A stretch of 64,000 nucleotides of DNA, from NCBI RefSeq assembly GCF_026627445.1, contig NZ_JAPNLJ010000005.1, positions 124,001 through 188,000 on the forward strand, read 5' to 3'. Made by a program: the position numbers and the translations under genes. Source of the DNA: Streptomyces sp. H27-H1. Its GTDB lineage: Bacteria; Actinomycetota; Actinomycetes; Streptomycetales; Streptomycetaceae. This document shows positions 16,272 through 25,323 of this stretch, one piece after another. Every line of letters begins with the position of its first letter. Position 1 is the first letter of the stretch. The notes beneath the pieces were generated by a model that was not told where the DNA came from, ran no database searches, and saw only the letters and a program-made list of their open reading frames with translations.

Positions 16272-17867
16272 ATGTCACAACCGTCAGAGCCGATCGACAT
16301 GCACACCACCGCGGGGAAGATCGCGGATCTGCAGCGCCGCATCGAGGAAGCCACGCACGCCGGGTCCGGGCGGGCGGTGGAGAAGCAGCACGCCAAGGGC
16401 AAGCTGACGGCGCGTGAGCGGGTGGCCCTGCTGCTGGACGAGGGGTCCTTCGTCGAGCTGGACGAGTTCGCCCGGCACCGGTCGACGAACTTCGGGCTGG
16501 AGAAGACCCGTCCCTACGGGGACGGTGTGGTCACCGGCTACGGAACCGTCGACGGGCGGCCCGTCGCCCTGTTCTCGCAGGACTTCACCGTTTTCGGCGG
16601 GGCCCTCGGCGAGGTCTACGGCCAGAAGATCATGAAGGTGATGGACTTCGCGCTGAAGACCGGCTGCCCGCTGATCGGAATCAACGACTCCGGCGGCGCC
16701 CGCATCCAGGAGGGCGTCAGCGCGCTCGGCATGTACGGCGAGATCTTCCGCCGCAACGTGCACGCCTCCGGCGTGATCCCGCAGATCAGTCTGGTCGTCG
16801 GCCCCTGCGCCGGCGGGGCCGTGTACTCCCCGGCCATCACCGACTTCACCGTCATGGTCGACCAGACCTCGCACATGTTCATCACCGGCCCCGACGTCAT
16901 CAAGACGGTCACCGGCGAGGACGTCGGCTTCGAGGAGCTGGGCGGGGCGCGCACGCACAACAGCACGTCAGGCGTCGCACACCACATGGCGGGTGACGAG
17001 AAGGACGCCATCGAGTACGTGAAGTCGCTGCTCTCCTACCTCCCGTCGAACAACCTCTCCGAGCCCCCGGCCTTCCCCGAGGAAGCCGACACCGAGGTCT
17101 CCGAGACCGACCGGGAGCTCGACGTACTGATCCCGGACAGCGCGAACCAGCCGTACGACATGCACAAGGTGATCGAGCACGTCCTCGACGACGCCGAGTT
17201 CCTGGAGACGCAGTCGCTGTTCGCGCCGAACATCCTCACCGGCTTCGGCCGCGTCGAGGGGCACCCGGTCGGGGTCGTCGCCAACCAGCCGATGCAGTTC
17301 GCCGGCTGTCTGGACATCGACGCCTCCGAGAAGGCGGCCCGCTTCGTGCGGACCTGCGACGCCTTCAACGTCCCGGTGCTGACCTTCGTCGACGTACCGG
17401 GCTTCCTGCCGGGCACCGACCAGGAGTACAACGGAATCATCCGGCGCGGCGCCAAGCTGATCTACGCGTACGCCGAGGCGACCGTCCCCCTGATCACCGT
17501 CATCACGCGCAAGGCCTTCGGCGGTGCCTACGATGTGATGGGCTCCAAGCACCTGGGCGCCGACCTCAACCTGGCCTGGCCGACGGCGCAGATCGCCGTC
17601 ATGGGCGCGCAGGGAGCCGTCAACATCCTGCACCGCCGTGCGATCGCCGAGGCCGAGGAGGCCGGTACCGCCGAGGAGACCCGGGCGCGGCTCATCACCG
17701 AGTACGAGGACGCGCTGCTGAACCCGTACACGGCCGCCGAGCGCGGGTACGTCGACGCGGTGACCATGCCGTCCGAGACCCGGGCGCACGTGGTGAAGGG
17801 ACTGCGGCAGCTGCGCACCAAGCGGGAGTCCCTGCCCCCGAAGAAGCATGGCAACATCCCCCTCTAG
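16272..17867 (+). CDS. pccB: Propionyl-CoA carboxylase beta subunit
   Basis: The carboxyltransferase subunit that makes methylmalonyl-CoA from propionyl-CoA using carboxybiotin on AccA. At 531 residues it has the two crotonase-like halves of acyl-CoA carboxylase beta chains, with [12 protein letters not shown] and [16 protein letters not shown] in the first half. The specificity residue in [11 protein letters not shown] is Asp421. The equivalent Asp (residue 422 in S. coelicolor) marks PccB, whereas AccB has Ile, so propionyl-CoA preference is predicted. ATG 16272 has AGGGAG upstream. accE follows 27 nt downstream, and the alpha chain accA2 is 2.1 kb away on the same strand. Confidence 0.96.
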   Translation: MSQPSEPIDMHTTAGKIADLQRRIEEATHAGSGRAVEKQHAKGKLTARERVALLLDEGSFVELDEFARHRSTNFGLEKTRPYGDGVVTGYGTVDGRPVALFSQDFTVFGGALGEVYGQKIMKVMDFALKTGCPLIGINDSGGARIQEGVSALGMYGEIFRRNVHASGVIPQISLVVGPCAGGAVYSPAITDFTVMVDQTSHMFITGPDVIKTVTGEDVGFEELGGARTHNSTSGVAHHMAGDEKDAIEYVKSLLSYLPSNNLSEPPAFPEEADTEVSETDRELDVLIPDSANQPYDMHKVIEHVLDDAEFLETQSLFAPNILTGFGRVEGHPVGVVANQPMQFAGCLDIDASEKAARFVRTCDAFNVPVLTFVDVPGFLPGTDQEYNGIIRRGAKLIYAYAEATVPLITVITRKAFGGAYDVMGSKHLGADLNLAWPTAQIAVMGAQGAVNILHRRAIAEAEEAGTAEETRARLITEYEDALLNPYTAAERGYVDAVTMPSETRAHVVKGLRQLRTKRESLPPKKHGNIPL

Positions 17868-17894
17868 GACGCTAGGACGTTAGGAGGCAGTCCC

Positions 17895-18104
17895 GTGGTG
17901 ATCAAGGTCGTCAAGGGGAACCCGACCCCTGAGGAGCTGGCCGCCGCACTGGCGGTGGTCCGGGCGCGCGCGGCGGCACTCGCGTCGGTGCCGTCGGACG
18001 CGGCGCGCGTGGACGACGCGTGGGCGGCCCCGGGCCGGGTGGCCCGGCGGACGCTGCCGCGCCCCGGGCCGGGCGCGTGGGGCCGTACGTACTGGCCCGG
18101 CTAG
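17895..18104 (+). CDS. accE: Acyl-CoA carboxylase epsilon subunit
   Basis: A 69-residue accessory subunit found only in actinobacterial acyl-CoA carboxylases, where it strengthens the alpha-beta complex. The N-terminal half (VIKVVKGNPTPEELAALAV-like helix, then a Val/Ala/Arg helix) matches the epsilon family, and the Arg/Pro-rich tail ending WGRTYWPG is typical. The GTG start has GGAGG seven bases upstream. It lies 27 nt after pccB and is almost certainly co-transcribed. The family is short and poorly conserved, so the call leans on context as well as sequence. Confidence 0.85.
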   Translation: MVIKVVKGNPTPEELAAALAVVRARAAALASVPSDAARVDDAWAAPGRVARRTLPRPGPGAWGRTYWPG

Positions 18105-18151
18105 CACGAGGCCGTGCGGCGCGAGCCGCGCGAAGATGACGTGAACCGCCT

Positions 18152-18183
18152 GTGGCGCCTGAGTACCCGTACTCAGGCGCCAC
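18152..18183. promoter_or_regulatory. Perfect 15-bp inverted repeat containing TGAGTAC-CC-GTACTCA (MacR-like box)
   Basis: Arms GTGGCGCCTGAGTAC and its complement are separated by CC. The core TGAGTACCCGTACTCA at 18160-18175 equals, as I remember it, the published binding consensus of the Streptomyces response regulator MacR. It sits just upstream of the probable -10 (CAGGAT) of the small membrane protein gene at 18211, where an activator would bind. Confidence 0.65.
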
Positions 18184-18198
18184 TCGTGTGCTCGGGGC

Positions 18199-18204
18199 CA
18201 GGAT
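18199..18204 (+). promoter_or_regulatory. -10-like CAGGAT of the 44-residue membrane protein gene
   Basis: Located 6 nt before the ATG at 18211 and directly after the MacR-like box. Confidence 0.4.
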
Positions 18205-18210
18205 CGAGGC

Positions 18211-18345
18211 ATGCTCTGGTCAGACCCGAAGAACGAGCCGCCGCAGGACATGCGCGACGCCGCGGCGATGGTCCGGCGGATGACGGTGATCGTCGTCATC
18301 GCGATGGTCGTCGTGGTGTACGTACTGGGCGTGGGCGGCTTCTGA
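18211..18345 (+). CDS. Small single-span membrane protein (44 residues)
   Basis: Short gene starting MLWSDPKNEPPQDMRDAAAM, with a hydrophilic N-terminus of about 24 residues followed by one membrane helix (VIVVIAMVVVVYVLGVGGF) that runs to the C-terminus. It lacks a ribosome binding site. However, the inverted repeat at 18152-18183 and CAGGAT 6 nt upstream form a credible regulated leaderless promoter, and GC3 use is normal. The function is unknown; small membrane proteins in MacR-type regulons are often envelope-stress products. It lies between accE and maf, all on the plus strand, but with its own promoter. Confidence 0.68.
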   Translation: MLWSDPKNEPPQDMRDAAAMVRRMTVIVVIAMVVVVYVLGVGGF

Positions 18346-18428
18346 GCCGCCGCCGGGCCCCGCCGCCGGGCCGCGGACCCCACCGCCTGACCCGCCCGGG
18401 ACCCGCCGGGGGCCGGGCCTGGCGCCCC

Positions 18429-18434
18429 TACGAT
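18429..18434 (+). promoter_or_regulatory. -10 hexamer TACGAT of maf
   Basis: TANNNT element 7 nt before the ATG at 18442. Confidence 0.45.
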
Positions 18435-18441
18435 GTCAGGC

Positions 18442-19050
18442 ATGACTGCTGACCCCCGCCACGCCCTCGTCCTCGCCTCCGCCTCCCCCGCCCGGCTGAA
18501 CCTGCTGCGGCAGGCCGGGCTCTCCCCGCACGTGATCGTGAGCGGATTCGACGAGGACTCCGTCAACGCCGATTCCCCCGCCGACCTGGCGCTCGCGCTG
18601 GCCGAGGCGAAGGCGGCCGTCGTGGCGGCCCTGGACGAGGCCGCGGGCGCCCTGGTGATCGGCTGCGACTCCGTGCTGGAGCTGGACGGCGAGGCGCTGG
18701 GCAAGCCGGCGGACGCCGAGGAGGCCACGGCCCGCTGGAAGTCGATGCGCGGGCGGGCCGGGGTACTGCGGACCGGGCACTGCGTGATCGACACGGTGAG
18801 CGGCCGCCGGGTTTCGGCCACGGCGTCGACGACGGTCCGCTTCGGCGAGCCGACGGACGCCGAAGTCGCGGCATACGTGTCGAGCGGGGAACCGCTGCAC
18901 GTGGCAGGGGCGTTCACCCTGGACGGGCTGTCGGCCCCGTTCATCGACGGCATCGACGGGGATCACGGCAATGTGATCGGAATCTCCCTGCCGCTGCTGC
19001 GCTCGCTGCTGGCCGAACTGGGCGTTTCGATCACGGACTTGTGGGCTTGA
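18442..19050 (+). CDS. maf: Maf/HAM1-like nucleotide pyrophosphatase
   Basis: Hydrolyses non-canonical or modified nucleoside triphosphates to monophosphates, a house-cleaning role also linked to septum control. In the 202-residue protein the N-terminal motif is [12 protein letters not shown] (SxSPxR type), then [16 protein letters not shown], and the C-terminal [17 protein letters not shown] and [10 protein letters not shown]. The start at ATG 18442 is set by TACGAT 7 nt upstream; another ATG nine bases earlier would fall inside that -10. Its last 20 bases overlap the convergent membrane-protein gene at 19031. Confidence 0.93.
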   Translation: MTADPRHALVLASASPARLNLLRQAGLSPHVIVSGFDEDSVNADSPADLALALAEAKAAVVAALDEAAGALVIGCDSVLELDGEALGKPADAEEATARWKSMRGRAGVLRTGHCVIDTVSGRRVSATASTTVRFGEPTDAEVAAYVSSGEPLHVAGAFTLDGLSAPFIDGIDGDHGNVIGISLPLLRSLLAELGVSITDLWA

Positions 19051-19594
19051 CGTCCCCGAACTTGCCGAAGTCCCCGAAATCCGCGAGCGGGTGGCCCGGC
19101 GGCGTGTCCCGGATCTCGGGCCCGTCGCCGGGGGCGTCCGGGCCGTCCGCGCCCCGGCCCGCGCCGTCGGCCCCGGCCGCGCCCTTGGCCGCGTAGAGCG
19201 TCAGGCTGAGCACCAGCAGGCAGAGGATCAGCATCATCGCCGCGAAGGCGCCCCAGCCCACCAGGCCGACGACGAGAGCGCCGAGCACTCCGTGGGTGAC
19301 GGCGGCGCTCACAAGGAGCACGCGCGCGAAGGTGCCCGGGGCCCGGTCCCGGACCGCGGACATGACGAGGAACACCGCGCAGGCCAACAGGAAAGCGGCC
19401 ATGCCCGCGCCCAGCGCATAGGTGGCTTTGGACATGACGTCCGGATCGGCGCCCGCGATGGACATCGACTGGTTCGCGGTGGTCCGGCCCAGCACGAGGT
19501 GGACGAAGCCGAGCACCGCCGCCTCCACGACGAGTACGACCGCGGTCGCTCCGGCCACGGATCTCCGCAGCACCACGCCACCCACACCAGCCAC
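19031..19594 (-). CDS. Membrane protein of unknown function, about four spans
   Basis: A 187-residue protein with four hydrophobic segments (for example [33 protein letters not shown] and [15 protein letters not shown]). A polar Gly/Asp-rich cytoplasmic tail ends [12 protein letters not shown]. No motif identifies a function. The start is uncertain: GTG 19594 is preceded by a G-rich stretch and puts the first helix near the N-terminus; the frame stays open further upstream. It is convergent with maf, overlapping its last 20 bases, and divergent from accA2. Confidence 0.7.
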   Translation of the reverse strand: MAGVGGVVLRRSVAGATAVVLVVEAAVLGFVHLVLGRTTANQSMSIAGADPDVMSKATYALGAGMAAFLLACAVFLVMSAVRDRAPGTFARVLLVSAAVTHGVLGALVVGLVGWGAFAAMMLILCLLVLSLTLYAAKGAAGADGAGRGADGPDAPGDGPEIRDTPPGHPLADFGDFGKFGDVKPTSP

Positions 19595-19989
19595 GACGCC
19601 CCCACCCCGTATGCACAAGCCCGTTCGACGCCTGGAGGCTACTAACGGGTAATCCTCGGGACAAGGGGCCGGGACCGCTTCGTTACGGTGAGGCTGCCGC
19701 ACGGGGCCGCCCCGCTCCGGAGGCGCGCCCGCGCGAGGAGCGGATGGGCCGTTCGTAGGGATTCGACAAAGAATCACCCCGGCCCGCTGACCGGGGGAAC
19801 AGAGACCCCGGACACGCGGCAGGGTTACTGTGCAGTCGGGGATCCCCCTGACATGGGGCGCCACAAGGGTTTTCTCGACTCCGAGTCGACTCGGATAACA
19901 GTCCGTGTGGGCAAGGTCACCACCGGGAAAGGGTCGAAAGGCCGTGTGGGCTGTCCCTAAACTCAGCTTGTTCCAAGGAGGGAGCCATC
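19595..19989. other. Intergenic region upstream of accA2, no gene seen
   Basis: 395 bp between divergent genes. It holds a perfect palindrome CCGAGTCGACTCGG at 19881-19894 and an A-rich GGATAACAG immediately after it, which may belong to the accA2 promoter. No credible coding frame. Confidence 0.5.
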
Positions 19990-21744
19990 GTGCGCAAGGT
20001 GCTCATCGCCAACCGTGGCGAAATCGCAGTCCGCGTTGCTCGGGCCTGCCGGGATGCCGGAATCGGGAGCGTAGCCGTCTACGCCGATCCGGACCGGGAC
20101 GCTCTGCACGTCCGGGCCGCCGACGAAGCCTTCGCGTTGGGCGGTGACACCCCGGCCGCCAGCTACTTGGACATCTCCAAGATCCTGCAGGCCGCAGCCG
20201 ATTCCGGTGCGGACGCCATCCATCCCGGATACGGCTTCCTCTCCGAGAACGCCGACTTCGCGCAGGCCGTCACCGACGCGGGCCTCATCTGGATCGGCCC
20301 GCCCCCGCAGGCCATCCGCGACCTCGGCGACAAGGTCGCCGCCCGCCACATCGCACTGCGCGCCGGCGCACCGCTCGTCGCGGGCACGCCGGACCCCGTC
20401 TCGGGTTCCGACGAGGTCGTCGCCTTCGCCAAGGAGCACGGCCTGCCCGTCGCGATCAAGGCCGCCTTCGGTGGCGGCGGCCGTGGTCTGAAGGTCGCCC
20501 GCAACATCGAAGAGATCCCCGAGCTCTACGACTCCGCCGTCCGCGAGGCCGTCGCCGCCTTCGGCCGCGGCGAATGCTTCGTCGAGCAGTACCTCGACAA
20601 GCCCCGCCACGTGGAGACCCAGTGCCTGGCCGACTCCCACGGCAACGTGGTCGTCGTCTCCACCCGTGACTGCTCGCTGCAGCGCCGCCACCAGAAGCTG
20701 GTCGAAGAGGCCCCGGCCCCGTTCCTGACCGACGCCCAGAACGCGGAGCTGTACGCCGCCTCCAAGGCGATCCTGAAGGAAGCCGGCTACGTCGGCGCCG
20801 GCACCGTCGAGTTCCTCGTCTCCGCCGACGGCCTGATCTCCTTCCTCGAGGTCAACACCCGCCTGCAGGTCGAACACCCCGTCACCGAAGAGGTCGCCGG
20901 CATCGACCTGGTCCGGGAAATGTTCCGCATTGCCGACGGCGAAGAACTCGGTTACGCAGACCCGGTCCTGCGCGGCCACTCCTTCGAGTTCCGCATCAAC
21001 GGCGAAGACCCCGGCCGCGGCTTCCTGCCCGCACCGGGCACCGTCACCAAGTTCAACGGCCCGTCCGGCCCCGGCGTTCGCCTCGACGCGGGCGTCGAGA
21101 GCGGCTCGGTCATCGGACCGGCATGGGACTCCCTGCTCGCCAAGCTCATCGTTACGGGTGCCACCCGCGAGCAGGCCTTGCAGCGGGCGGCCCGCGCGCT
21201 GGCGGAGTTCGAGGTGGAGGGCATGGCCACCGCCATCCCCTTCCACCGCGCGGTCGTCGCCGACCCGGCCTTCACCTCGGACCCGTTCACGATCCACACC
21301 CGCTGGATCGAGACCGAGTTCGTCAACGAGATCCCGGCGTTCGTGGTCCCCGCCGCGGACGACTCCGAGGACGAGCCGGGCCGCGAAACGGTGGTCGTCG
21401 AGGTCGGCGGCAAGCGCCTGGAGGTCTCCCTCCCGTCCTCCCTGGGCATGACCCTGGCCCGCACCGCCGCCGCCGGTGGCGCCAAGCCCAAGCGCCGCGC
21501 CGCCAAGAAGTCCGGCCCGGCCGCCTCCGGCGACACCCTGGCCTCGCCCATGCAGGGCACGATCGTCAAGGTCGCCGTCGAGGAAGGCCAGCAGGTCAAC
21601 GAAGGCGACCTGATCGTCGTCCTCGAGGCCATGAAGATGGAACAGCCGCTGAACGCCCACCGTTCGGGCACGATCGTCGGTCTGTCGGCGGAGGTCGGCG
21701 CGTCGCTCACCTCCGGCGCGACCATCTGCGAGATCAAGGACTGA
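19990..21744 (+). CDS. accA2: Acyl-CoA carboxylase alpha subunit (biotin carboxylase plus biotin carrier)
   Basis: Carboxylates its own biotin with ATP and bicarbonate and hands the carboxyl group to AccB/PccB-type partners; shared by acetyl- and propionyl-CoA carboxylase in Streptomyces. The 584-residue protein has a biotin carboxylase domain at about residues 1-450 ([20 protein letters not shown], the ATP-grasp loop [27 protein letters not shown]). An Ala/Lys linker and a carrier domain follow, with the biotinylated Lys in [11 protein letters not shown]. The GTG start has AAGGAGGGAG upstream. BirA at 15262 would biotinylate it. A strong hairpin follows the stop codon. Confidence 0.97.
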   Translation: MRKVLIANRGEIAVRVARACRDAGIGSVAVYADPDRDALHVRAADEAFALGGDTPAASYLDISKILQAAADSGADAIHPGYGFLSENADFAQAVTDAGLIWIGPPPQAIRDLGDKVAARHIALRAGAPLVAGTPDPVSGSDEVVAFAKEHGLPVAIKAAFGGGGRGLKVARNIEEIPELYDSAVREAVAAFGRGECFVEQYLDKPRHVETQCLADSHGNVVVVSTRDCSLQRRHQKLVEEAPAPFLTDAQNAELYAASKAILKEAGYVGAGTVEFLVSADGLISFLEVNTRLQVEHPVTEEVAGIDLVREMFRIADGEELGYADPVLRGHSFEFRINGEDPGRGFLPAPGTVTKFNGPSGPGVRLDAGVESGSVIGPAWDSLLAKLIVTGATREQALQRAARALAEFEVEGMATAIPFHRAVVADPAFTSDPFTIHTRWIETEFVNEIPAFVVPAADDSEDEPGRETVVVEVGGKRLEVSLPSSLGMTLARTAAAGGAKPKRRAAKKSGPAASGDTLASPMQGTIVKVAVEEGQQVNEGDLIVVLEAMKMEQPLNAHRSGTIVGLSAEVGASLTSGATICEIKD

Positions 21745-21754
21745 CGTCCTTGTC

Positions 21755-21789
21755 CGGGTTGCCCGGGGGCACCGCCCCCGGGCAACCCG
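21755..21789 (+). terminator. Strong terminator of accA2
   Basis: A perfect 16-bp stem (CGGGTTGCCCGGGGGC and complement) with a 3-nt loop begins 10 nt after the accA2 stop. Confidence 0.75.
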
Positions 21790-21870
21790 CCGCGGGCACG
21801 CTCGTCCGCTGCGCGGGGCGGAGTTCCCTACCCGCCCTTCCACCGTTCCCTGGGCTCCGCCCAGACCCGC

Positions 21871-21922
21871 GCCTCAAGCGCCGGCGGGGCTGGATAAATC
21901 CAGCCCCGCCGGCGCTTGAGGC
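21871..21922. repeat. 24-bp perfect inverted repeat made of two head-to-head GCCGGCG-TTGAGG elements
   Basis: The two arms are exact complements of 24 bp around a TAAA loop and contain CCCCGCCGGCGCTTGAGG. It lies between convergent accA2 and the DeoR gene and would form a bidirectional terminator. The same sequence word occurs singly at 11767, 31770 and 31820. Confidence 0.75.
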
Positions 21923-21934
21923 GACCATGTTCAG

Positions 21935-22888
21935 CTAGCGGCGCCGCATGTCCGCGACTCTGGCCCTCTCCCCCGCCTGCTGTTCATGCAGGGGCGCACC
22001 CGCACTACGCAGCTGGGCCGTGGGGCCGCCCCGCCGCTGGACGGGGAGCGGGGACTCCCGGCGCGGACGCCGGCCGGCCATCCCCTCACCGCCGCCGGAG
22101 GCACTGGCCCCGCCCGCCACGGTGATCTGCACACCCTGGTCGGCCAGGGCCTGCAACTCCGTACCGGCCCGGTCGTCGTGCGCCGGCGGCTCGTCCGTGA
22201 CCAGCCGTGTGATCACATCGGTCGGCACGGTCTGGAACATGGTGTCCGTACCGAGCTTCGTGTGGTCGGCGAGGACCACCACCTCCGCCGCGGCCTGCAC
22301 CAGCGCCCGGTCCACGCTCGCGGAGAGCATGTTGGACGTGGACAGCCCGCGCTCGGCGGTGAGACCGCTGCCGGACAGGAAGGCCCGCGAGACCCGCAGC
22401 CCCTGGAGGGACTGCTCGGCACCGCTGCCGACCAGCGCGTAGTTGGACCCGCGGAGGGTTCCGCCCGTCATCACCACTTCCACCCGGTTCGCATGGGCCA
22501 GCGCCTGTGCGACGAGCAGGGAGTTGGTGACGACGGTGAGTCCGGGCACCCGGGCGAGCCGGCGGGCCAGCTCCTGGGTCGTGGTGCCGGCGCCGACGAC
22601 CACGGCTTCGCCTTCTTCGACGAGACCGGCCGCGACATCGGCGATGGCGGTCTTCTCCGCCGTCGCGAGATGGGACTTTTGCGGAAAGCCGGATTCCCGC
22701 GTGAAACCGCCCGGCAGTACCGCACCGCCGTGCCGGCGGTCGAGGAGTCCTTCTGCCTCCAGCGCCCGCACGTCCCGCCGTACGGTCACTTCGGAGGTCT
22801 GGACGACGCGGGCGAGCTCCCGGAGCGATACCGCTCCGTTGGCCCGCACCATTTCGAGGATCAATTGGCGACGTTCTGCAGCGAACAC
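21935..22888 (-). CDS. DeoR/GlpR-family transcriptional regulator
   Basis: A 317-residue regulator. The N-terminal DeoR winged helix is FAAERRQLILEMVRANGAVS and TSEVTVRRDVRALEAEGLLDR, with the family signature RRHGGAVLPGG. A sugar-phosphate sensing domain follows with GAGTTTQELAR and VVLADHTKLG. The C-terminal ~60 residues are low-complexity Arg/Gly. The GTG start at 22888 is fixed by TACTGT 7 nt upstream; an upstream in-frame ATG is rejected. DeoR proteins sense phosphorylated sugars, and this gene lies 2.4 kb from the nucleoside phosphorylase operon. It is therefore a candidate, not proven, regulator of the CTACGCGCGTAG boxes. Confidence 0.93.
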   Translation of the reverse strand: MFAAERRQLILEMVRANGAVSLRELARVVQTSEVTVRRDVRALEAEGLLDRRHGGAVLPGGFTRESGFPQKSHLATAEKTAIADVAAGLVEEGEAVVVGAGTTTQELARRLARVPGLTVVTNSLLVAQALAHANRVEVVMTGGTLRGSNYALVGSGAEQSLQGLRVSRAFLSGSGLTAERGLSTSNMLSASVDRALVQAAAEVVVLADHTKLGTDTMFQTVPTDVITRLVTDEPPAHDDRAGTELQALADQGVQITVAGGASASGGGEGMAGRRPRRESPLPVQRRGGPTAQLRSAGAPLHEQQAGERARVADMRRR

Positions 22889-22895
22889 GAAACTG

Positions 22896-22901
22896 ACAGT
22901 A
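22896..22901 (-). promoter_or_regulatory. -10 hexamer TACTGT of the DeoR gene
   Basis: TANNNT element 7 nt upstream of the GTG at 22888. Confidence 0.5.
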
Positions 22902-23063
22902 ACCCCAACGACCATCTGCTTTCAGCTCTTTGCGCTGGAATTCCGAAGTTGTCCATACCGTGCGGCAACTAGTGGTATACGCGGTCGGCCCGCCGCGCAC
23001 CTGCTCCGCGACGGGCCGACCGGCCGTTCCAAAACCCTTGCGCACAAGGGCCGTTATCGGTAT

Positions 23064-24503
23064 CTACGCCTCGTCGGCGGCCTTGCGCGTGTGCAGCTGG
23101 CGGGCGACCTCGGCGATCGAACCGGACAGCGAGGGGTACACGGTGAACGCGTTTGCGATCTGCTCGACCGTCAGGTTGTTGTCGACGGCGATCGAGATCG
23201 GGTGGATGAGCTCGCTCGCGCGCGGGGAGACGACGACTCCGCCCACGACGATCCCGGTGCCGGGCCGGCAGAACATCTTCACGAAGCCGTCGCGGATGCC
23301 CTGCATCTTGGCGCGGGGGTTGCGCAGCAGCGGGAGCTTCACGACCCGGGCGTCGATCTTGCCGGAGTCCACGTCGGCCTGGGTGTAGCCGACGGTGGCG
23401 ATCTCGGGGTCGGTGAAGACGTTCGACGAGACCGTCTTCAGGTTCAGCGGGGCCACCGCGTCGCCGAGGAAGTGGTACATCGCGATGCGCCCCTGCATGG
23501 CGGCCACCGAGGCCAGCGCGAAGATCCCGGTCACGTCGCCGGCCGCGTACACGCCGGGCGAGGAGGTACGGGAGACCTTGTCGGTCCAGATGTGCCCGGA
23601 CTCCTTGAGCTTGACCCCGGACTCCTCCAGGTTCATGTTGCTCGTGTTCGGGATCGCGCCGACCGCCATCAGGCAGTGCGTACCGCTGAGGACCCGGCCG
23701 TCGGAGAGGGTGACCTCGACCCGGTCGCCCACCCGCTTGGCGGACTCGGCGCGCGAGCGGCCGATGACGTTCATGCCGCGGCGGCGGAAGACGTCCTCCA
23801 GTACGGCGGCGGCGTCCGGGTCCTCGCCGGGGAGCACGCGGTCGCGGGAGGACACGAGGGTCACCCGGGAGCCGAGGGCCTGGTACGCGCCGGCGAACTC
23901 GGCGCCGGTCACGCCGGAGCCGACCACGATCAGCTCCTCCGGGAGCTCTTCGAGGTCGTAGACCTGGGTCCAGTTCAGGATCCGCTCGCCGTCGGGCATC
24001 GCGTCGGGGATCTCGCGGGGGTGTCCGCCGGTCGCGATGAGCACGGCGTCGGCGGTGAGGATCGTCTCCGAGCCGTCGGCGGCGGTGACGATGACGTCCC
24101 GCGTGCCGTCGATGCCCTGCGGGCCGCCGAGTTTGGCGCGTCCCCGCACGACCCGGGCGCCGGCCCGGGTGACGGAGGCGGTGATGTCGTGGGACTGGGC
24201 GAGCGCCAGACGCTTGACGCGCCGGTTCACCTTGCCGAGGTCCACGCCGACGACGCGCGCGGCCTGCTCGATGTGCGGGGTGTCGTCGGCGACGACGATG
24301 CCGAGTTCCTCGTACGACGAGTCGAAGGTCGTCATGACCTCGGCGGTCGCGATGAGAGTCTTGGAGGGCACGCAGTCGGTGAGTACCGACGCTCCGCCCA
24401 GACCGTCGCAGTCCACGACGGTCACCTCCGCGCCGAGCTGGGCCCCCACGAGGGCCGCCTCATACCCGCCGGGGCCGCCGCCGATGATCACGATCCGGGT
24501 CAC
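23064..24503 (-). CDS. NAD(P)H-quinone dehydrogenase of the LpdA type
   Basis: A 479-residue flavoprotein of the pyridine nucleotide-disulfide family. FAD binding is IIGGGPGGYEAAL, the NAD(P) motif is VVGSGVTGAEFAGAY, and the second FAD motif is GVYAAGDVTG. The redox-active disulfide is lost: the CxxxxC position reads GGASVLTDCVPSK, with Ser39 in place of the first Cys. The C-terminal His-Glu dyad of lipoamide dehydrogenase is also absent (VYPSLSGSIAE). This is the pattern of M. tuberculosis LpdA (Rv3303c), a quinone reductase and not a true lipoamide dehydrogenase. The GTG start has GGAG upstream. Single gene. Confidence 0.92.
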   Translation of the reverse strand: MTRIVIIGGGPGGYEAALVGAQLGAEVTVVDCDGLGGASVLTDCVPSKTLIATAEVMTTFDSSYEELGIVVADDTPHIEQAARVVGVDLGKVNRRVKRLALAQSHDITASVTRAGARVVRGRAKLGGPQGIDGTRDVIVTAADGSETILTADAVLIATGGHPREIPDAMPDGERILNWTQVYDLEELPEELIVVGSGVTGAEFAGAYQALGSRVTLVSSRDRVLPGEDPDAAAVLEDVFRRRGMNVIGRSRAESAKRVGDRVEVTLSDGRVLSGTHCLMAVGAIPNTSNMNLEESGVKLKESGHIWTDKVSRTSSPGVYAAGDVTGIFALASVAAMQGRIAMYHFLGDAVAPLNLKTVSSNVFTDPEIATVGYTQADVDSGKIDARVVKLPLLRNPRAKMQGIRDGFVKMFCRPGTGIVVGGVVVSPRASELIHPISIAVDNNLTVEQIANAFTVYPSLSGSIAEVARQLHTRKAADEA

Positions 24504-24688
24504 GAAAACTCCGCCTCACGTCTACCCGGCCGGCTGCCGCCCCGGCCGGGGCTTCCGGGGAGTCTCCCCGGGAGATGCATTGCGTGCCCCATTGTCCCGC
24601 ACTCATCAAGGTGCTTCACGCCCGGTCCCACCATCCGGGACGGCGGCCCCGTACGCGGCCGGGAGCGCGGCCGGGTCCGCCCCTCCCG

Positions 24689-24694
24689 TACCCT
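24689..24694 (+). promoter_or_regulatory. -10 hexamer TACCCT of the cyclotransferase-like gene
   Basis: TANNNT element 7 nt before the ATG at 24702. Confidence 0.5.
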
Positions 24695-24701
24695 CGACCT
24701 C

Positions 24702-25139
24702 ATGTCGCTCTACGCCGCGTACGCCGGCAACCTCGACCCGCGGCTGATGACGCGCCGCGCTCCGCATTCGCCGCTGCGCGGCACGGGCTGGATCAACGAC
24801 TGGCGGCTGACGTTCGGCGGCGAGCAGATGGGCTGGGAGGGCGCGCTGGCGACGATCGTCGAAGCGCCGCGCCACCAGATCTTCGTCGCGCTGTACGACG
24901 TCGCACCGCTGGACGAGGACTCCCTGGACCGCTGGGAGGGCGTCGGGCTCGACATCTACCGGCGCATGCGGGTGCGCGTGCACACGCTGGACGGCGAGGA
25001 AGCGGCCTGGGTGTACGTCCTCAACGGCTACGAGGGCGGTCTCCCCTCTGCCCGCTACCTCGGTGAACTCGCCGACGCGGCCGAATCCGCGGGCGCCCCG
25101 CACGACTACGTGATGGAACTCCGCAAGCGCCCCTGCTGA
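24702..25139 (+). CDS. Gamma-glutamylcyclotransferase-fold protein
   Basis: A 145-residue protein of the GGCT/AIG2-like fold. The N-terminal substrate-loop motif reads [10 protein letters not shown] in place of the usual YGSN, and the [14 protein letters not shown] segment carries the conserved Glu region. Family members release 5-oxoproline from gamma-glutamyl amines or peptides, but many have unassigned substrates. The ATG at 24702 is supported by TACCCT 7 nt upstream, giving a leaderless transcript. It is divergent from the LpdA-like gene, and the pnp promoter with its palindrome lies downstream. Confidence 0.85.
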   Translation: MSLYAAYAGNLDPRLMTRRAPHSPLRGTGWINDWRLTFGGEQMGWEGALATIVEAPRHQIFVALYDVAPLDEDSLDRWEGVGLDIYRRMRVRVHTLDGEEAAWVYVLNGYEGGLPSARYLGELADAAESAGAPHDYVMELRKRPC

Positions 25140-25286
25140 GCCCAATCCGGCCAGGCCGGGGCCCGTCCCGGCGACAGCTGGGGCGCGGAGCCCCGGGAGC
25201 GGCGCCGCACCTTCCCTCGAACACCCATCCGGGACGTTTCGGCGGAAACGACAAGGCAACGATCCGAACACCGTGAGCTGCGCCAT

Positions 25287-25298
25287 CTACGCGCGTAG
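25287..25298. promoter_or_regulatory. Nucleoside palindrome CTACGCGCGTAG, copy 1 (pnp)
   Basis: Perfect copy, 12 bp upstream of the pnp -10 hexamer and therefore over the -35/spacer region. See copies at 36430, 42376, 51972, 56578 and 57844. Confidence 0.75.
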
Positions 25299-25310
25299 GC
25301 AGAGAGCGGC

Positions 25311-25316
25311 TACGCT
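25311..25316 (+). promoter_or_regulatory. -10 hexamer TACGCT of pnp
   Basis: TANNNT element 7 nt upstream of the GTG at 25324. Confidence 0.5.
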
Positions 25317-25323
25317 CTTCCGC

